The notes under the pieces: model-generated
Database searches by the model: none
The model's input: only the letters and a program-made list of their open reading frames with translations
What the model was told of the DNA's origin: nothing
NCBI RefSeq assembly: GCF_003149025.1
Contig: NZ_QGDV01000006.1
Span: forward strand, 62,001-126,000
Length of the DNA stretch: 64,000 nt
Source: Rathayibacter iranicus NCPPB 2253 = VKM Ac-1602
GTDB taxonomy: Bacteria > Actinomycetota > Actinomycetes > Actinomycetales > Microbacteriaceae
Reading direction: 5' to 3'
Translations under genes and position numbers: made by a program
Part shown: piece by piece, positions 1 through 8,617 of the stretch
Position numbering within the stretch: the stretch's first letter is position 1
Layout: the number at the start of each line of letters is the position of its first letter

Positions 1-2
1 AT

Positions 3-584
3 ACAAAGGCAATCGTTGACGACGTCCCTGAGGGCTGCGGCCTAGCCAATGGGCTGGTACAGCTCGGCTTCGACAGCGCCTCTGCACCAATCGTGGTCTA
101 CTCCAAGCTCGACTCCTGCGGCCCAGATGGAAGCAATCAGCTCTATGTGAGTCGATGGTCTAACGGAAGCTGGCTGAACAAGCAGGTCTCGGATTGGTAC
201 GGACACTGGCAACCCTCCGGGACGTCGAGCGTTGAGTTCCAGATGTCCATCGACACACCAGTAGTGCCACGCGGCACGAACTACCTCGCCGTGTCGTATC
301 GGTATGGAAAGACGGGGAGGTACTTTATTCTCGACGGAGCGTCGCTCGATGTCCTCTTCGAGACAGAGCGCGCGAGTCGCCTTCCGATGCTTCCATTGCT
401 GCCGGATTCTACCTACCAATGGAATTTCGTCGACGGCTCAAGCACTGGAGATGCGGCAGACTGGATGCTCGTGTGGACCAGCTATCCGGGAAACAACGAC
501 CGTGACAACGGGAAGCCGACCTCGCCGCAGGATCTCTTCGTGGTCAAAGTCACCAAGTCGGCTCTTACTCCGCCCGCAGAGTGA
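3..584 (+). CDS. BNR-repeat-like exported protein, C-terminal part (5' end outside window)
   Basis: The reading frame is open from the first bases of the window, so this is the last ~193 codons of a longer gene and the first in-frame GTG at 93 is probably not the start. Aromatic- and glycine-rich strands such as QLYVSRWSNGSW, VSDWYGHW and YLAVSYRYG resemble the blades of BNR_4-type beta-propellers found in secreted polysaccharide-active enzymes. There is no membrane segment in the visible part. It converges on the nucleotidyltransferase gene and lies beside a polysaccharide gene cluster, which fits a role in glycan binding or cleavage. The family assignment rests on pattern only; the catalytic part, if any, is not visible. 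Confidence 0.55.
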   Translation, partial: TKAIVDDVPEGCGLANGLVQLGFDSASAPIVVYSKLDSCGPDGSNQLYVSRWSNGSWLNKQVSDWYGHWQPSGTSSVEFQMSIDTPVVPRGTNYLAVSYRYGKTGRYFILDGASLDVLFETERASRLPMLPLLPDSTYQWNFVDGSSTGDAADWMLVWTSYPGNNDRDNGKPTSPQDLFVVKVTKSALTPPAE

Positions 585-645
585 GAACCCGGCTTCTCCG
601 GCCGCACCACGTGCTGAGAAATGATTGACGTTCTTGCAGGAGACC

Positions 646-1602
646 CTACGCGTTCCGCCGGCCGCGGCGGCGGCGGCGTTCGAGTGCGACAGCTCGTAGT
701 TCTGCTATCGTCCTGAAAACCACGCCGGGGGCTCGTCGGACGGAAGGGAGGAGCCCGGCGACGATAGTTCGCACCGTCGGGCGTTCATTCATCCCCGCGT
801 GCTCGACGCGGTGCGAAAGCGCCACGGCGAACATTCGCGCAGCGACGAGCGGCCGACCCGAGAGCGCCGTCCAGAGAATGGGCGGAAGCATACCAATACC
901 CGCGGACACCCGAACTCTCCAGGCGAGCAGCAGATCCTCGTCAATCGGAGGGGTAGGACCGTCGATTCCCTCAATCCGGCTCGCTAGCAAGTCCCGCATG
1001 GCGACCGAAGCACCGGTCCGTACGGTGAGTTCTGGGAGACCACCTTTCGTTCGATCGAAGAACGGTCCCGCGTCTCCGATCGCCAGAAGGCTCTGAATGA
1101 GGTTTCTCTTCGACCACTCGTGCCTGTCCCTGTAGGCGTGGAGAAGACAAAGGATGAAGGCGCCGTCGTAGTCGGGAACCGTGATATCTACGCCGGCGCA
1201 CTCCATGGCAGTCCGGCGCTCCCACAGCGCATCGAACGCGGTTGCAGGCGCGACGAGCAGACCGGGAAAGCTGTTGTGCAGATCGATGTCACATGGCCAC
1301 TCGGGATTGATCAAAGTGACGGCATGGGCGCGCATCATTCTGGGCAGATCATCATCCGAGTCCCTTTCGACCCATCCTCTCTCGAGAAGCGCTTCCTTTA
1401 CTACCTCGAAGTCGTCAGGCGAGACGAGCACATCGGCGTCGCTCGGAGAATACGGCGGCGTAAGTTCGTAGTGCAGATTCACCGGTCCCTTGATGGACAA
1501 CACCCTTGCCCGCTTCGCCGCGCCGACCTCGTGCACGAGCACGTGCGCAAGCCGAGTTGCTACTGCGAGAGGAAGGACGTCGACTGGTCCCTCTGATACC
1601 AT
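646..1602 (-). CDS. Nucleotidyltransferase family protein (PF14907-like)
   Basis: The 318-residue protein has the fold signature of the 'uncharacterised nucleotidyltransferase' family: KGPVNLHYEL, then SDADVLV (the DxD-type metal site, ~residues 54-60), then WPCDIDLHNSFPG (third acidic position). The C-terminal half is helical and Arg-rich. Members occur in exopolysaccharide and peptide-modification loci next to PqqD-like proteins, which is the arrangement here: the PqqD-like gene starts about 60 bases away on the opposite strand. The substrate is unknown. An alternative is an inactive or toxin-antitoxin-type nucleotidyltransferase, but no partner antitoxin is visible. Confidence 0.7.
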   Translation of the reverse strand: MVSEGPVDVLPLAVATRLAHVLVHEVGAAKRARVLSIKGPVNLHYELTPPYSPSDADVLVSPDDFEVVKEALLERGWVERDSDDDLPRMMRAHAVTLINPEWPCDIDLHNSFPGLLVAPATAFDALWERRTAMECAGVDITVPDYDGAFILCLLHAYRDRHEWSKRNLIQSLLAIGDAGPFFDRTKGGLPELTVRTGASVAMRDLLASRIEGIDGPTPPIDEDLLLAWRVRVSAGIGMLPPILWTALSGRPLVAARMFAVALSHRVEHAGMNERPTVRTIVAGLLPSVRRAPGVVFRTIAELRAVALERRRRRGRRNA

Positions 1603-1661
1603 CAGAGGCTCCCCCCTTGCGACTGACGATCCGCAGGTAATGACGAATCGGAAGGATGATT

Positions 1662-1925
1662 ATGTCTCGATTTGCGGTTGAACGCCACGGTCACGATGTA
1701 TATGTCATGCCACTCGATGGACCGCACGCTCTGACACCTCGCATGTTCAATGAGACCGCCTTCGCGATCATCCAGGCTTTCAACCATACGGGTTCGGTGG
1801 AGGCGACCGTCGCGAAGCTGAGCGACGCATACAAGGTCCGTCCGGAGGACATCGACTCCGACGTGCGATCCGTACTGCGGGACGTTGCGAAACTTGGCGT
1901 TCTGTCGGCCATTCCGGACCTCTGA
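1662..1925 (+). CDS. Stand-alone PqqD-like protein
   Basis: A protein of 87 residues from ATG 1662, chosen over ATG 1656 because the purine-rich GGAAGGA lies about 5 bases upstream of 1662. It shows the PqqD pattern: short N-terminal strands (VYVMPLDGPHALTPRMFNE), a helix with NETAFAIIQAFN, then the winged-helix-like stretch ending in DVRSVLRDVAKLGVL. Classic PqqD proteins bind a precursor peptide and deliver it to a radical SAM enzyme. No radical SAM gene or precursor peptide is seen here, so the partner is more likely the divergent nucleotidyltransferase or a polysaccharide enzyme. Its 3' end converges with the glycosyltransferase at 1963. Confidence 0.7.
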   Translation: MSRFAVERHGHDVYVMPLDGPHALTPRMFNETAFAIIQAFNHTGSVEATVAKLSDAYKVRPEDIDSDVRSVLRDVAKLGVLSAIPDL

Positions 1926-1962
1926 CCGCTGTTGGCGCCGGTGGTCAGCCCGACATGTCTCG

Positions 1963-3063
1963 TCACCGCTGTACCCCGGATCCGAGCGCCAGGATCGCGT
2001 CAGAAAGCGCCGCGGTCGTCCGATGGTCAAGGAACAGCTCTGCCCGAGCCTGCCCCCGATGAGCGATGGCCCCCGACGCAGCTAGATCTGCGTGCGCAAA
2101 TTGGAGCGCGTCGGCCAGCGCCTCAATGTCTCCGGCTTGCACGAAAACCGCGGCAGCAGTCGGGCCAAGAATCTCCGTCGGCCCTCCTCCCCCGGAGCTG
2201 ATGATTAAGCGACCCCTCGCAATACCTTGAGCCATCACCTGACCGAACGGTTCAGGTCGCAGCGTCGGGATCACCACAGCATCAACGTCATCGAGAGCGC
2301 TCTGTACGTCGTCAAGGCGGCCCAGCAGGATGGCGGAAGGCCCGAGACGTGCCACTTGTGTGGCAATTCGCGCGAGATATGCAGGGTCTCCCAGAGTCGC
2401 ATCGCCGGCGATTCGAAGTTCGAAATCGTCCTGAACGCCCCGACGCTGCAGCTCCTCATAGGCGTCCACCACAACATGAACGCCCTTCCAGTGCTCCAGT
2501 CGGCTTAGGGTGAGCACTCTAAAACGATGAGTAGAGCCTAAAGGTGCTCCATCGACGACCGTTCCGATTCCCGACACTGGGTAGGCGACTTTCACAGGGA
2601 TCCGAGCAAGCGGCGCCGGAATCGATGCTCGAGTAGCCGCACTATTCGCGATGAAGCCGTCGAACGCCGCAAAAGTCCGGTACAGCATCAGCGCCCTCTT
2701 GGGGCCCGACGGTACCGAATCGACGGATAAAGTTTCGCGGAGATAGGCGATGTTGACAGCACCGCGCCACGGGCTAAGTCCCACTACATTTGCCGCCGTC
2801 AAACTATTGGCCACGACAATGTCCGGACGGAGGGCCTCGATCGCTCGCCGCACCTTCGGAGCAATCGCGATCTTCGAGAGATACGAGTCGGCGGCACCGA
2901 GTACGACAACGTGTATGCCGAGAGCCCGCGCCCGCCGTACGAGCTCACCGTCTTCGAGGACAAGCAGCTCCCGCTCGAAGGGCGCGGGTTGCTCGAGGTA
3001 CCGAAGAAGACCGAGTTGGCCACCTCCGAGATGCCCGGAATGATCGACAAATAGGACTTTCAC
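1963..3063 (-). CDS. Glycosyltransferase, GT4-like
   Basis: A 366-residue GT-B glycosyltransferase. The N-terminal domain begins MKVLFVDHSGHLGGGQ, with the glycine-rich acceptor-side loop. The C-terminal domain carries LSRLEHWKGVHVVVDAY (~residue 190, start of the donor domain) and the EPFGQVMAQGIARG motif (E-x7-E-like nucleotide-sugar site) followed by GGPTEILG. It is the last gene of the minus-strand exopolysaccharide cluster, 44 bases after the preceding glycosyltransferase. Donor and acceptor sugars cannot be deduced. Confidence 0.85.
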   Translation of the reverse strand: MKVLFVDHSGHLGGGQLGLLRYLEQPAPFERELLVLEDGELVRRARALGIHVVVLGAADSYLSKIAIAPKVRRAIEALRPDIVVANSLTAANVVGLSPWRGAVNIAYLRETLSVDSVPSGPKRALMLYRTFAAFDGFIANSAATRASIPAPLARIPVKVAYPVSGIGTVVDGAPLGSTHRFRVLTLSRLEHWKGVHVVVDAYEELQRRGVQDDFELRIAGDATLGDPAYLARIATQVARLGPSAILLGRLDDVQSALDDVDAVVIPTLRPEPFGQVMAQGIARGRLIISSGGGGPTEILGPTAAAVFVQAGDIEALADALQFAHADLAASGAIAHRGQARAELFLDHRTTAALSDAILALGSGVQR

Positions 3064-3107
3064 TGGACACTCTTTCTTTAGGAAATGAATGAAGTTTGCG
3101 GCGGCGT

Positions 3108-4145
3108 CTAGAGTCGAGCCGCCTTGAGCGCCTCGGTATAGGCCGGAAGGAGCGCCTCGAAGGAGAACATGCTGATAGCGCGATTGCGTGCACGACGGCC
3201 GTACTCGGCTCGAGTCTGCGGGTCTCTAAAGCGACTCAACCGCTCGTACAGCTCATCGGTCCGACCTGCGCGAAAGACGAGTCCCGCATCTCCAACTGCC
3301 CAGGGTAGCGGAGCAACATCAGAGACAATGATCGCGCGTCCTGCGAACATTGCATCCATGAGCTTAGCCGGAAGCTGGCCCCGCGCGAACGGTACTCTCC
3401 GGCTAGGGAGGGCGACAATATCTGCTGAACGAAGGAGGGCCATCCCATCAGAGAAAGAAGTCTGACCGATCCAGCTCTCCCAGTCCTTCGCATCGGTCGG
3501 GGGGTCGTCCGTGACGATCAGTCGGAATCCGGCCTCCGCATGGAGGCGTTCCACAACCTTTCTCAGCTCAGGGATGCCCTTGTGATCGCGATTGGTCCCA
3601 ATGAAGGCAATCAGAGGCGCTGACGTCTCGTGCGCATTCCCCGTCACCCCGATCTCCCTTGCGTGAGGGATCATCACCCCTCCATGGGCCGCACGAAGCG
3701 TGGGATTACTGACGATCACTGAGCCAGCCTCTGCAAGGCGACGGCGAGCGGAGGTAGCCCGCATGAATGCTGGATACAACATCCACTTCACAGCAGCGCG
3801 AAAGGGAGAACCGATGGCGAGTGACGCGGAGAGATCCGGGTCATCAATGTCGACGATGACGGGCGCGGAGACAATGTCACTGATTCTTCGAGCGAGATCC
3901 ATCGATTCGATGAGCGGCTTCACGCAGATGACGACGTCCGGTCGGAAGGTAATGATTTCGGCAAACGAATCCGCAGGTAGGACCGACTGCCCAAACTCCG
4001 ATGAACGCAGGGGTGGCCAGATTTCCTCGCTGTCAGCGGCGATCGTCAAGACTTCCCACTTCGCCATCCGGCACAATTCCCAATGCACGTAAGTCCTTCC
4101 CAGTGAGTTGCTCAATCGAGACGGAGTTACCAACGCGACCCGCAT
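3108..4145 (-). CDS. Glycosyltransferase, GT4-like
   Basis: 345 residues. The start MRVALVTPSRLSNSLGR fits the N-terminal Rossmann domain of GT-B enzymes. RPDVVICVKPLIES and VIVDIDDPD are the acceptor-domain strands, LIAFIGTNRDHKGIPELRK starts the donor domain, and PFARGQLPAKLMDAMFAGR is the donor-site region with the conserved KLMDAMFAG stretch. The start codon overlaps the stop codon of the polymerase gene by one base, so the two are translationally coupled in the same operon. It is likely cytoplasmic and builds the lipid-linked repeat unit. Confidence 0.85.
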   Translation of the reverse strand: MRVALVTPSRLSNSLGRTYVHWELCRMAKWEVLTIAADSEEIWPPLRSSEFGQSVLPADSFAEIITFRPDVVICVKPLIESMDLARRISDIVSAPVIVDIDDPDLSASLAIGSPFRAAVKWMLYPAFMRATSARRRLAEAGSVIVSNPTLRAAHGGVMIPHAREIGVTGNAHETSAPLIAFIGTNRDHKGIPELRKVVERLHAEAGFRLIVTDDPPTDAKDWESWIGQTSFSDGMALLRSADIVALPSRRVPFARGQLPAKLMDAMFAGRAIIVSDVAPLPWAVGDAGLVFRAGRTDELYERLSRFRDPQTRAEYGRRARNRAISMFSFEALLPAYTEALKAARL

Positions 4146-5437
4146 CAGGATCTAGCTCGGGATACTGCTGTCCGCCGAGTCGACGTTTTCAGCGGAGAAG
4201 GTGACGGGGAATTATCGTCCCGTTGCTGTGTGCCAGCGGTCGTGGCGATTCCAAAAATGACAAGGGAGATGATCCACGTAAACATGTCGAAGCTGAACAT
4301 TAGAACCGCTGAGTAGACGAGCGTAGCGCGGGCCACTCCGCTCCCGCGTACCCATCCGACTACCATGGTCAGAACGACGGCCGCGACTCCGACGAGGCCA
4401 CTTACAACAAGAGAACGTACTATTTGATTGTCGAAGGATGTCAAGTCTTCACGAGAGCCGAAGATTCCATTAGTAAGGAATTGTAGGTAATCGTAGATTC
4501 CGCGGCCGAACGCGAGGCTTTCGGGAGAGGCCTGCCCGATGTAGTCCTGGACGCCGGTCGTAACGCTGAGTCGATGAGTGTAGGACGACTGTGTTTCCAC
4601 CTCGGAGAATGTGTCCTCAGCGAAGTAGCCACCCTGGTATAACAGAACACCCACTGCTAGCGCTAAGCCCATGATCACGACGCGCGTTCCCGATTTTCGC
4701 GAGCGTAGGAACAAGTAAAGGCAAGCGACCACAGTTGCGAAGAAAGCACTGCGCGCTCCCGACAACCCGGAGATCACGACAGCGAGGAGAAAGACGACGC
4801 CCCACCACCTGCTCGAATTTAAGAAATAGTGCAGAGCGAGGATCGCCGTCACACCACAGATAAAGCCGAGAACGATGGGATGCCCGAGCGTCGACATCGA
4901 ACGTCCAGGCAGAATCTCGAGAAGGCGGTTCGGCCGGTGGGAAATGTCGTCTATTTCTGTACCCCTCGGCCAAAGAGTCGAGACGACGCCCCCCTGTTCG
5001 AGAACCGAGACGACAAGATGAAAGGGCAACAGAACCGCGAGAGTCATCGCGAATGTGAACCAACCCGACTCACGCACGGCAGTGGCGCATACCAAGATTG
5101 CCAGGAATGCGAAAACGATGATGACCGTGTTGAATAGAGCAAGCTGAGGCGATCCACCTCGCAATCTCGAAAAAAGTTCCAATGAAAGCAAAATGAGAAT
5201 GGGGAGAATGGTGAAGTCAATCCGAATTCGCACGCTGGCCTGCACGCACACAAGCAAGAGCACCAGGCTCGCTATTCCGAAGGTGATGACAACTACGTTA
5301 TTAGGCGCAGCATATAGCGGTACGATCGAGATCAAGACGAGCACGTAAACGTTCGCCCTCTTCAAGACGGCCTCGCGCTTGCCGAAAATGATGTATAAAA
5401 TGCCGCTAGCGGCGAGCGCGATCGCTATGAGATTCAT
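4145..5437 (-). CDS. O-antigen ligase/Wzy-like polysaccharide polymerase
   Basis: A 430-residue integral membrane protein with about ten or more hydrophobic segments and a larger non-membrane loop at roughly residues 160-190 and 275-310, the usual layout of Wzy polymerases and WaaL ligases. The sequence GRSMSTLGHPIVLGF resembles the conserved H/G segment of the family. The start is preceded by GAGGGT at proper spacing. It sits between the flippase and a glycosyltransferase, so it most likely polymerises the exported repeat units. Base composition is clearly lower in GC than the flanking core genes, suggesting horizontal acquisition of the cluster. Confidence 0.8.
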   Translation of the reverse strand: MNLIAIALAASGILYIIFGKREAVLKRANVYVLVLISIVPLYAAPNNVVVITFGIASLVLLLVCVQASVRIRIDFTILPILILLSLELFSRLRGGSPQLALFNTVIIVFAFLAILVCATAVRESGWFTFAMTLAVLLPFHLVVSVLEQGGVVSTLWPRGTEIDDISHRPNRLLEILPGRSMSTLGHPIVLGFICGVTAILALHYFLNSSRWWGVVFLLAVVISGLSGARSAFFATVVACLYLFLRSRKSGTRVVIMGLALAVGVLLYQGGYFAEDTFSEVETQSSYTHRLSVTTGVQDYIGQASPESLAFGRGIYDYLQFLTNGIFGSREDLTSFDNQIVRSLVVSGLVGVAAVVLTMVVGWVRGSGVARATLVYSAVLMFSFDMFTWIISLVIFGIATTAGTQQRDDNSPSPSPLKTSTRRTAVSRARS

Positions 5438-5482
5438 GCAGGACCCTCGCAGTCGGTTGTCGAAAAGAAATTTGGAGAGACC

Positions 5483-6793
5483 TCAGCGCACCGCATCGAG
5501 ATCCTCGTCCGTATCGATTGGGATGTTGATGAGCGAGCCAACTCGCTGAGCCCTACGAACTGCCTGAACAGCCAGGAACATGGATCCGACCAGCGTGCCG
5601 AACTCGGTCACTCCGAGGCTCATTGTCACACCCGCGGGCCCCAAGGCCGGAAGAGTCACCAACAAGGACAGAACTCCGATACCGAGGCCGCAGACATTCG
5701 CGATGAGCACAGAAGTGTTCTTGTTGAGCGGAATAAGTACATAGCGTACAAATGGTGTCGCCGTGCACACCGATAGGAACGCGAGCGCAAGACCGATCAT
5801 GGGCGCTAGCCCTGATCGAAGTTCATTACCGAAGAGAATTGAGGTTGCGAGGTCACCGAGCACCACCAGACCTCCCGCTCCAAGCAGGCCGAGAACCACA
5901 TGAGCGAGGAGGCTCGCGCGGAATCGTCGATCGAACATCCCTTTGCTCGACCCTACTACCCAGCTCTGTAGACCATTCGCGAGGGCGGCCACCACAAAAA
6001 GAGAATAGCGATACAATTTATCGGCGGAGGTCACCGATGCGACCGCAGTTGCGCCGAATAGTCCGGTTGCAAGGGGCACGGGCGCGGATGTGTAAACCGA
6101 CCCGAAAGATGTGACGAGCGTGGGGACAACGTTCGATGCGATGCTCTGGCCGGCCGAACGCCATCCCACCCACCGAGGAAAGGCACGGCCGACAAGGTGT
6201 CGGTTGAGCAGGACGAGACCGATGAGAGTCGTAAGGAGAAGGATCACCGGATAGGGAATTGCATTTCGAAGGAGCAAGATCGTCGGCACTGCAGCGAGGA
6301 TTCCGGCGACTCGAGGAAGGACCTCGTATGTTGCGACGAGACGAGGCGATCCGACGCCGATCGCATACCAGGCGCCGCTCATACCGACGAGAAGGGTGGA
6401 GAGACACATCAGCGAGCCCAGTTCGAGGTGCTGACCACCCGAGAGAAGAGCCGTCACCGCACAACCCGCCAAGGCGCTGGGCACGAGGATCACAATCCGC
6501 GACCAGAAGCTGGACGAATAGATAGCGACCTGTTCCTCGGATGATCGGGCGAGTGTTATTTGAGAAGGTCCCACAATGTTCCAGCCAAAGTACACCAGAG
6601 TCCCGCAGAAGGCCCCAACGGACTGACCGACTGCGATGACCGTCCATTCGGATTGTGTGGAGAGCCTCGCGACGATCGGCAACAGCAAGAACGGTGAGAG
6701 CGCCGAGATGAGCGGAAGGATTGTAAATCCTGAAAGCCGGCGGATAAGCGCGTTTGATTCGGTCCGGTCTTTGCGCGTTCGACGGCCCGTCAT
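5483..6793 (-). CDS. Polysaccharide flippase (Wzx/MOP superfamily)
   Basis: A 436-residue polytopic protein with about twelve hydrophobic helices spread along its length and no soluble domain, as expected for lipid-linked oligosaccharide flippases. The N-terminal part LIRRLSGFTILPLISALSPFLL and the following QSEW region match the first two helices of this family. Its start codon overlaps the stop of the upstream glycosyltransferase (ATGA), and it precedes the polymerase, forming a Wzx/Wzy pair. Substrate specificity cannot be inferred. Confidence 0.82.
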   Translation of the reverse strand: MTGRRTRKDRTESNALIRRLSGFTILPLISALSPFLLLPIVARLSTQSEWTVIAVGQSVGAFCGTLVYFGWNIVGPSQITLARSSEEQVAIYSSSFWSRIVILVPSALAGCAVTALLSGGQHLELGSLMCLSTLLVGMSGAWYAIGVGSPRLVATYEVLPRVAGILAAVPTILLLRNAIPYPVILLLTTLIGLVLLNRHLVGRAFPRWVGWRSAGQSIASNVVPTLVTSFGSVYTSAPVPLATGLFGATAVASVTSADKLYRYSLFVVAALANGLQSWVVGSSKGMFDRRFRASLLAHVVLGLLGAGGLVVLGDLATSILFGNELRSGLAPMIGLALAFLSVCTATPFVRYVLIPLNKNTSVLIANVCGLGIGVLSLLVTLPALGPAGVTMSLGVTEFGTLVGSMFLAVQAVRRAQRVGSLINIPIDTDEDLDAVR

Positions 6794-7899
6794 TGGACGC
6801 TCGTCTCGGTCGTCGCCGAGGATACAGCTTCGACCAGCGCGGCACGGAACTCTCTCGCAGCCGCTTCAATAGTCCTAGCCGCGAGCACTGGGTAGCCTGC
6901 ATCCACCATGCTCTGCGCCCGCTCGGGATCGCCGAGCAGATCAAGTGCGGCTGCGGAGAGCGCCTCCGCCGAGCCAACAGGAGCAAAAATAAAGATGTTA
7001 CGCGCATAAGACCGCACGCCGCCGATGTCCGTCGACACGACCGACGCGCCCGACAGCAACGCCTCAGCGGGTGGAAGACCGAATCCCTCATAGTCGCTCG
7101 TGCAGATAAAGACCCGTGCATCTTGGTAGAGCCGCTGAAGCTCGGCTTGGGCCGGGTTTCGGCGGTAGACAACATGTGGGGGGAGGTCGGACGGCCTCTC
7201 AGAGACGCCGAATGCGGCGCATACGATGGAGGGGTCAGTGGTGTGCAACCGTTCGAAGATTGCTCGGACAAGGTCCGGACGTTTGTAGGGAGTCGTCGAC
7301 AGGAGGCAAAGGACGAGCCGAGGCCGTTCGGCGATCGGAGCGCCGCGTGGGAAACGTTCGGCAGCGAAACCGTTGTGTACCAAAGTGGTTTTCACGCCCA
7401 AATCGTCTCCGATCGACGACAGCCAGTCGGAGATGACAATTTTCTTCAGCGGCAGCCTCCAGGTCTGCTCGACCCACTCCTTCGGCGCAGCCCAATCCTC
7501 AAAGTGTTGAATGAAGTAGACACCGGGTGCACTCGCTCGACGAGCAAGTCTCTCGACGGTCGGCGCAGTGTCGACCGCGGTTGCGATCACCAAATCCGTT
7601 CTCAAGCGGTGCGGCGCTCGCAGGTGAAAGCGCAGGCGCACGCGCGAGTCAATCTCCATCCAGGGGATCGGCGCTCTCCCGACGAGCCGACGTGCCCATG
7701 GCTCCACGGTCGCTCGGATGGCCCGAAGCCAGAACAGACTCGGTAACGACTTACCAGGGACGGACGCGAGTAGCCCCGCGCAGTGATGAATCGTGACCTC
7801 GTCTCCGCCTCGCGCGAGTTCGTTGGCGTACTCGTAGATGACCTTGTATCCGCCCTTCGGGCGTCTTGCCCATCCCGTCAGCACGAAATCCAGGCGCAC
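6790..7899 (-). CDS. Glycosyltransferase, GT4-like, first gene of the exopolysaccharide operon
   Basis: From GTG 7899 the protein begins MRLDFVLTGWARRPKGGYKV, the conserved start of a GT4 subgroup. The AAGGAAG sequence about 8 bases upstream supports this start over GTG 7938, which would add 13 charged residues. LVLCLLSTTPYKRPDLV opens the donor domain and SDYEGFGLPPAEALLSGA is the E-x7-E nucleotide-sugar motif, followed by DIGGVRSY. It leads the co-directional series of flippase, polymerase and two more glycosyltransferases, and may add an early sugar of the repeat unit. A priming undecaprenyl-phosphate transferase is not visible in the window. Confidence 0.85.
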   Translation of the reverse strand: MRLDFVLTGWARRPKGGYKVIYEYANELARGGDEVTIHHCAGLLASVPGKSLPSLFWLRAIRATVEPWARRLVGRAPIPWMEIDSRVRLRFHLRAPHRLRTDLVIATAVDTAPTVERLARRASAPGVYFIQHFEDWAAPKEWVEQTWRLPLKKIVISDWLSSIGDDLGVKTTLVHNGFAAERFPRGAPIAERPRLVLCLLSTTPYKRPDLVRAIFERLHTTDPSIVCAAFGVSERPSDLPPHVVYRRNPAQAELQRLYQDARVFICTSDYEGFGLPPAEALLSGASVVSTDIGGVRSYARNIFIFAPVGSAEALSAAALDLLGDPERAQSMVDAGYPVLAARTIEAAAREFRAALVEAVSSATTETSVQ

Positions 7900-7938
7900 G
7901 TCGGCACTTCCTTCGTTCTTATCCTCATCAGTGGACAC

Positions 7939-8617
7939 GGGACTGGGCGGCGCGTACTTCTCCGGGACCTGCGCGGTGAGCGAAGGCAGGAAGTGAAGTC
8001 ATCCCAACTCCGGACGAAGGAACGGGCACCGTTCGCAGCCACCGCCGTGACGGAGTTAGACCACTTCGACGAGGCACGCCGAACCGTTCCGGCACGCCGA
8101 CAATATCCCATCCGACCGCCAGGGACCTCTCGAAAGGGGAAATGACGCCGAATCGCGCCACAGTGAACAAGCTTCATTCTCGGATCATTGCTTCGCGGCG
8201 GCGGAGGGCACGTGATTCTGTCGCAGAATTGTCCGTTGTTAGGAGCGGGTCACGCGACCTGGTCAGCGCGTCGATGTCCTCAACGGGTTCCGCGCCACCA
8301 GGTATCGTCTCGTGCCAGCGGTCTGCCGTCAACAGCTCTCCCATCGGCGTAGCCTTTTAGGCCTCCGCGTCCAAGCACGCCATTTTGTCGCCGCTCACCG
8401 CGCGGAAGCGATCCGAACTACGCCAAGTTCGGGCAGGGCTCAAGAACAGCGATCGACGACGGTGCCTTTAGCACCTTTGTCGCCCGCGGACATGTGTCCG
8501 CCGACGACGAGCCGAGCCGCTGTCGATATCGCGCCAAGGCCGACGCTCTCCGGTGATTCGTAGCATCCTCACTTCAAACGACACCTTTCCACCACTTTTA
8601 CACAGAAGGAGTCTCCT
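7939..8617. other. Divergent intergenic region between exopolysaccharide operon and lyase-like gene
   Basis: About 680 bases with no credible gene; open frames here lack protein-like composition. It must hold the promoters of both flanking transcription units. Visible small structures are an inverted repeat with 7-bp arms and a 2-base centre at 8486-8501 (GCGGACA-TG-TGTCCGC), a short hairpin GGTGC-CTTTA-GCACC at 8461-8475, and GATTCTG/CAGAATT-type arms around 8215-8230. Any of these could be an operator for the gene at 8618, but none matches a regulator site known to me. Confidence 0.4.

Noticed and set aside
7878-8177. Short minus-strand open frames before the exopolysaccharide operon
   Set aside because: Cys/Arg/Ser-rich translations without protein-like pattern or a good ribosome binding site; treated as noncoding.
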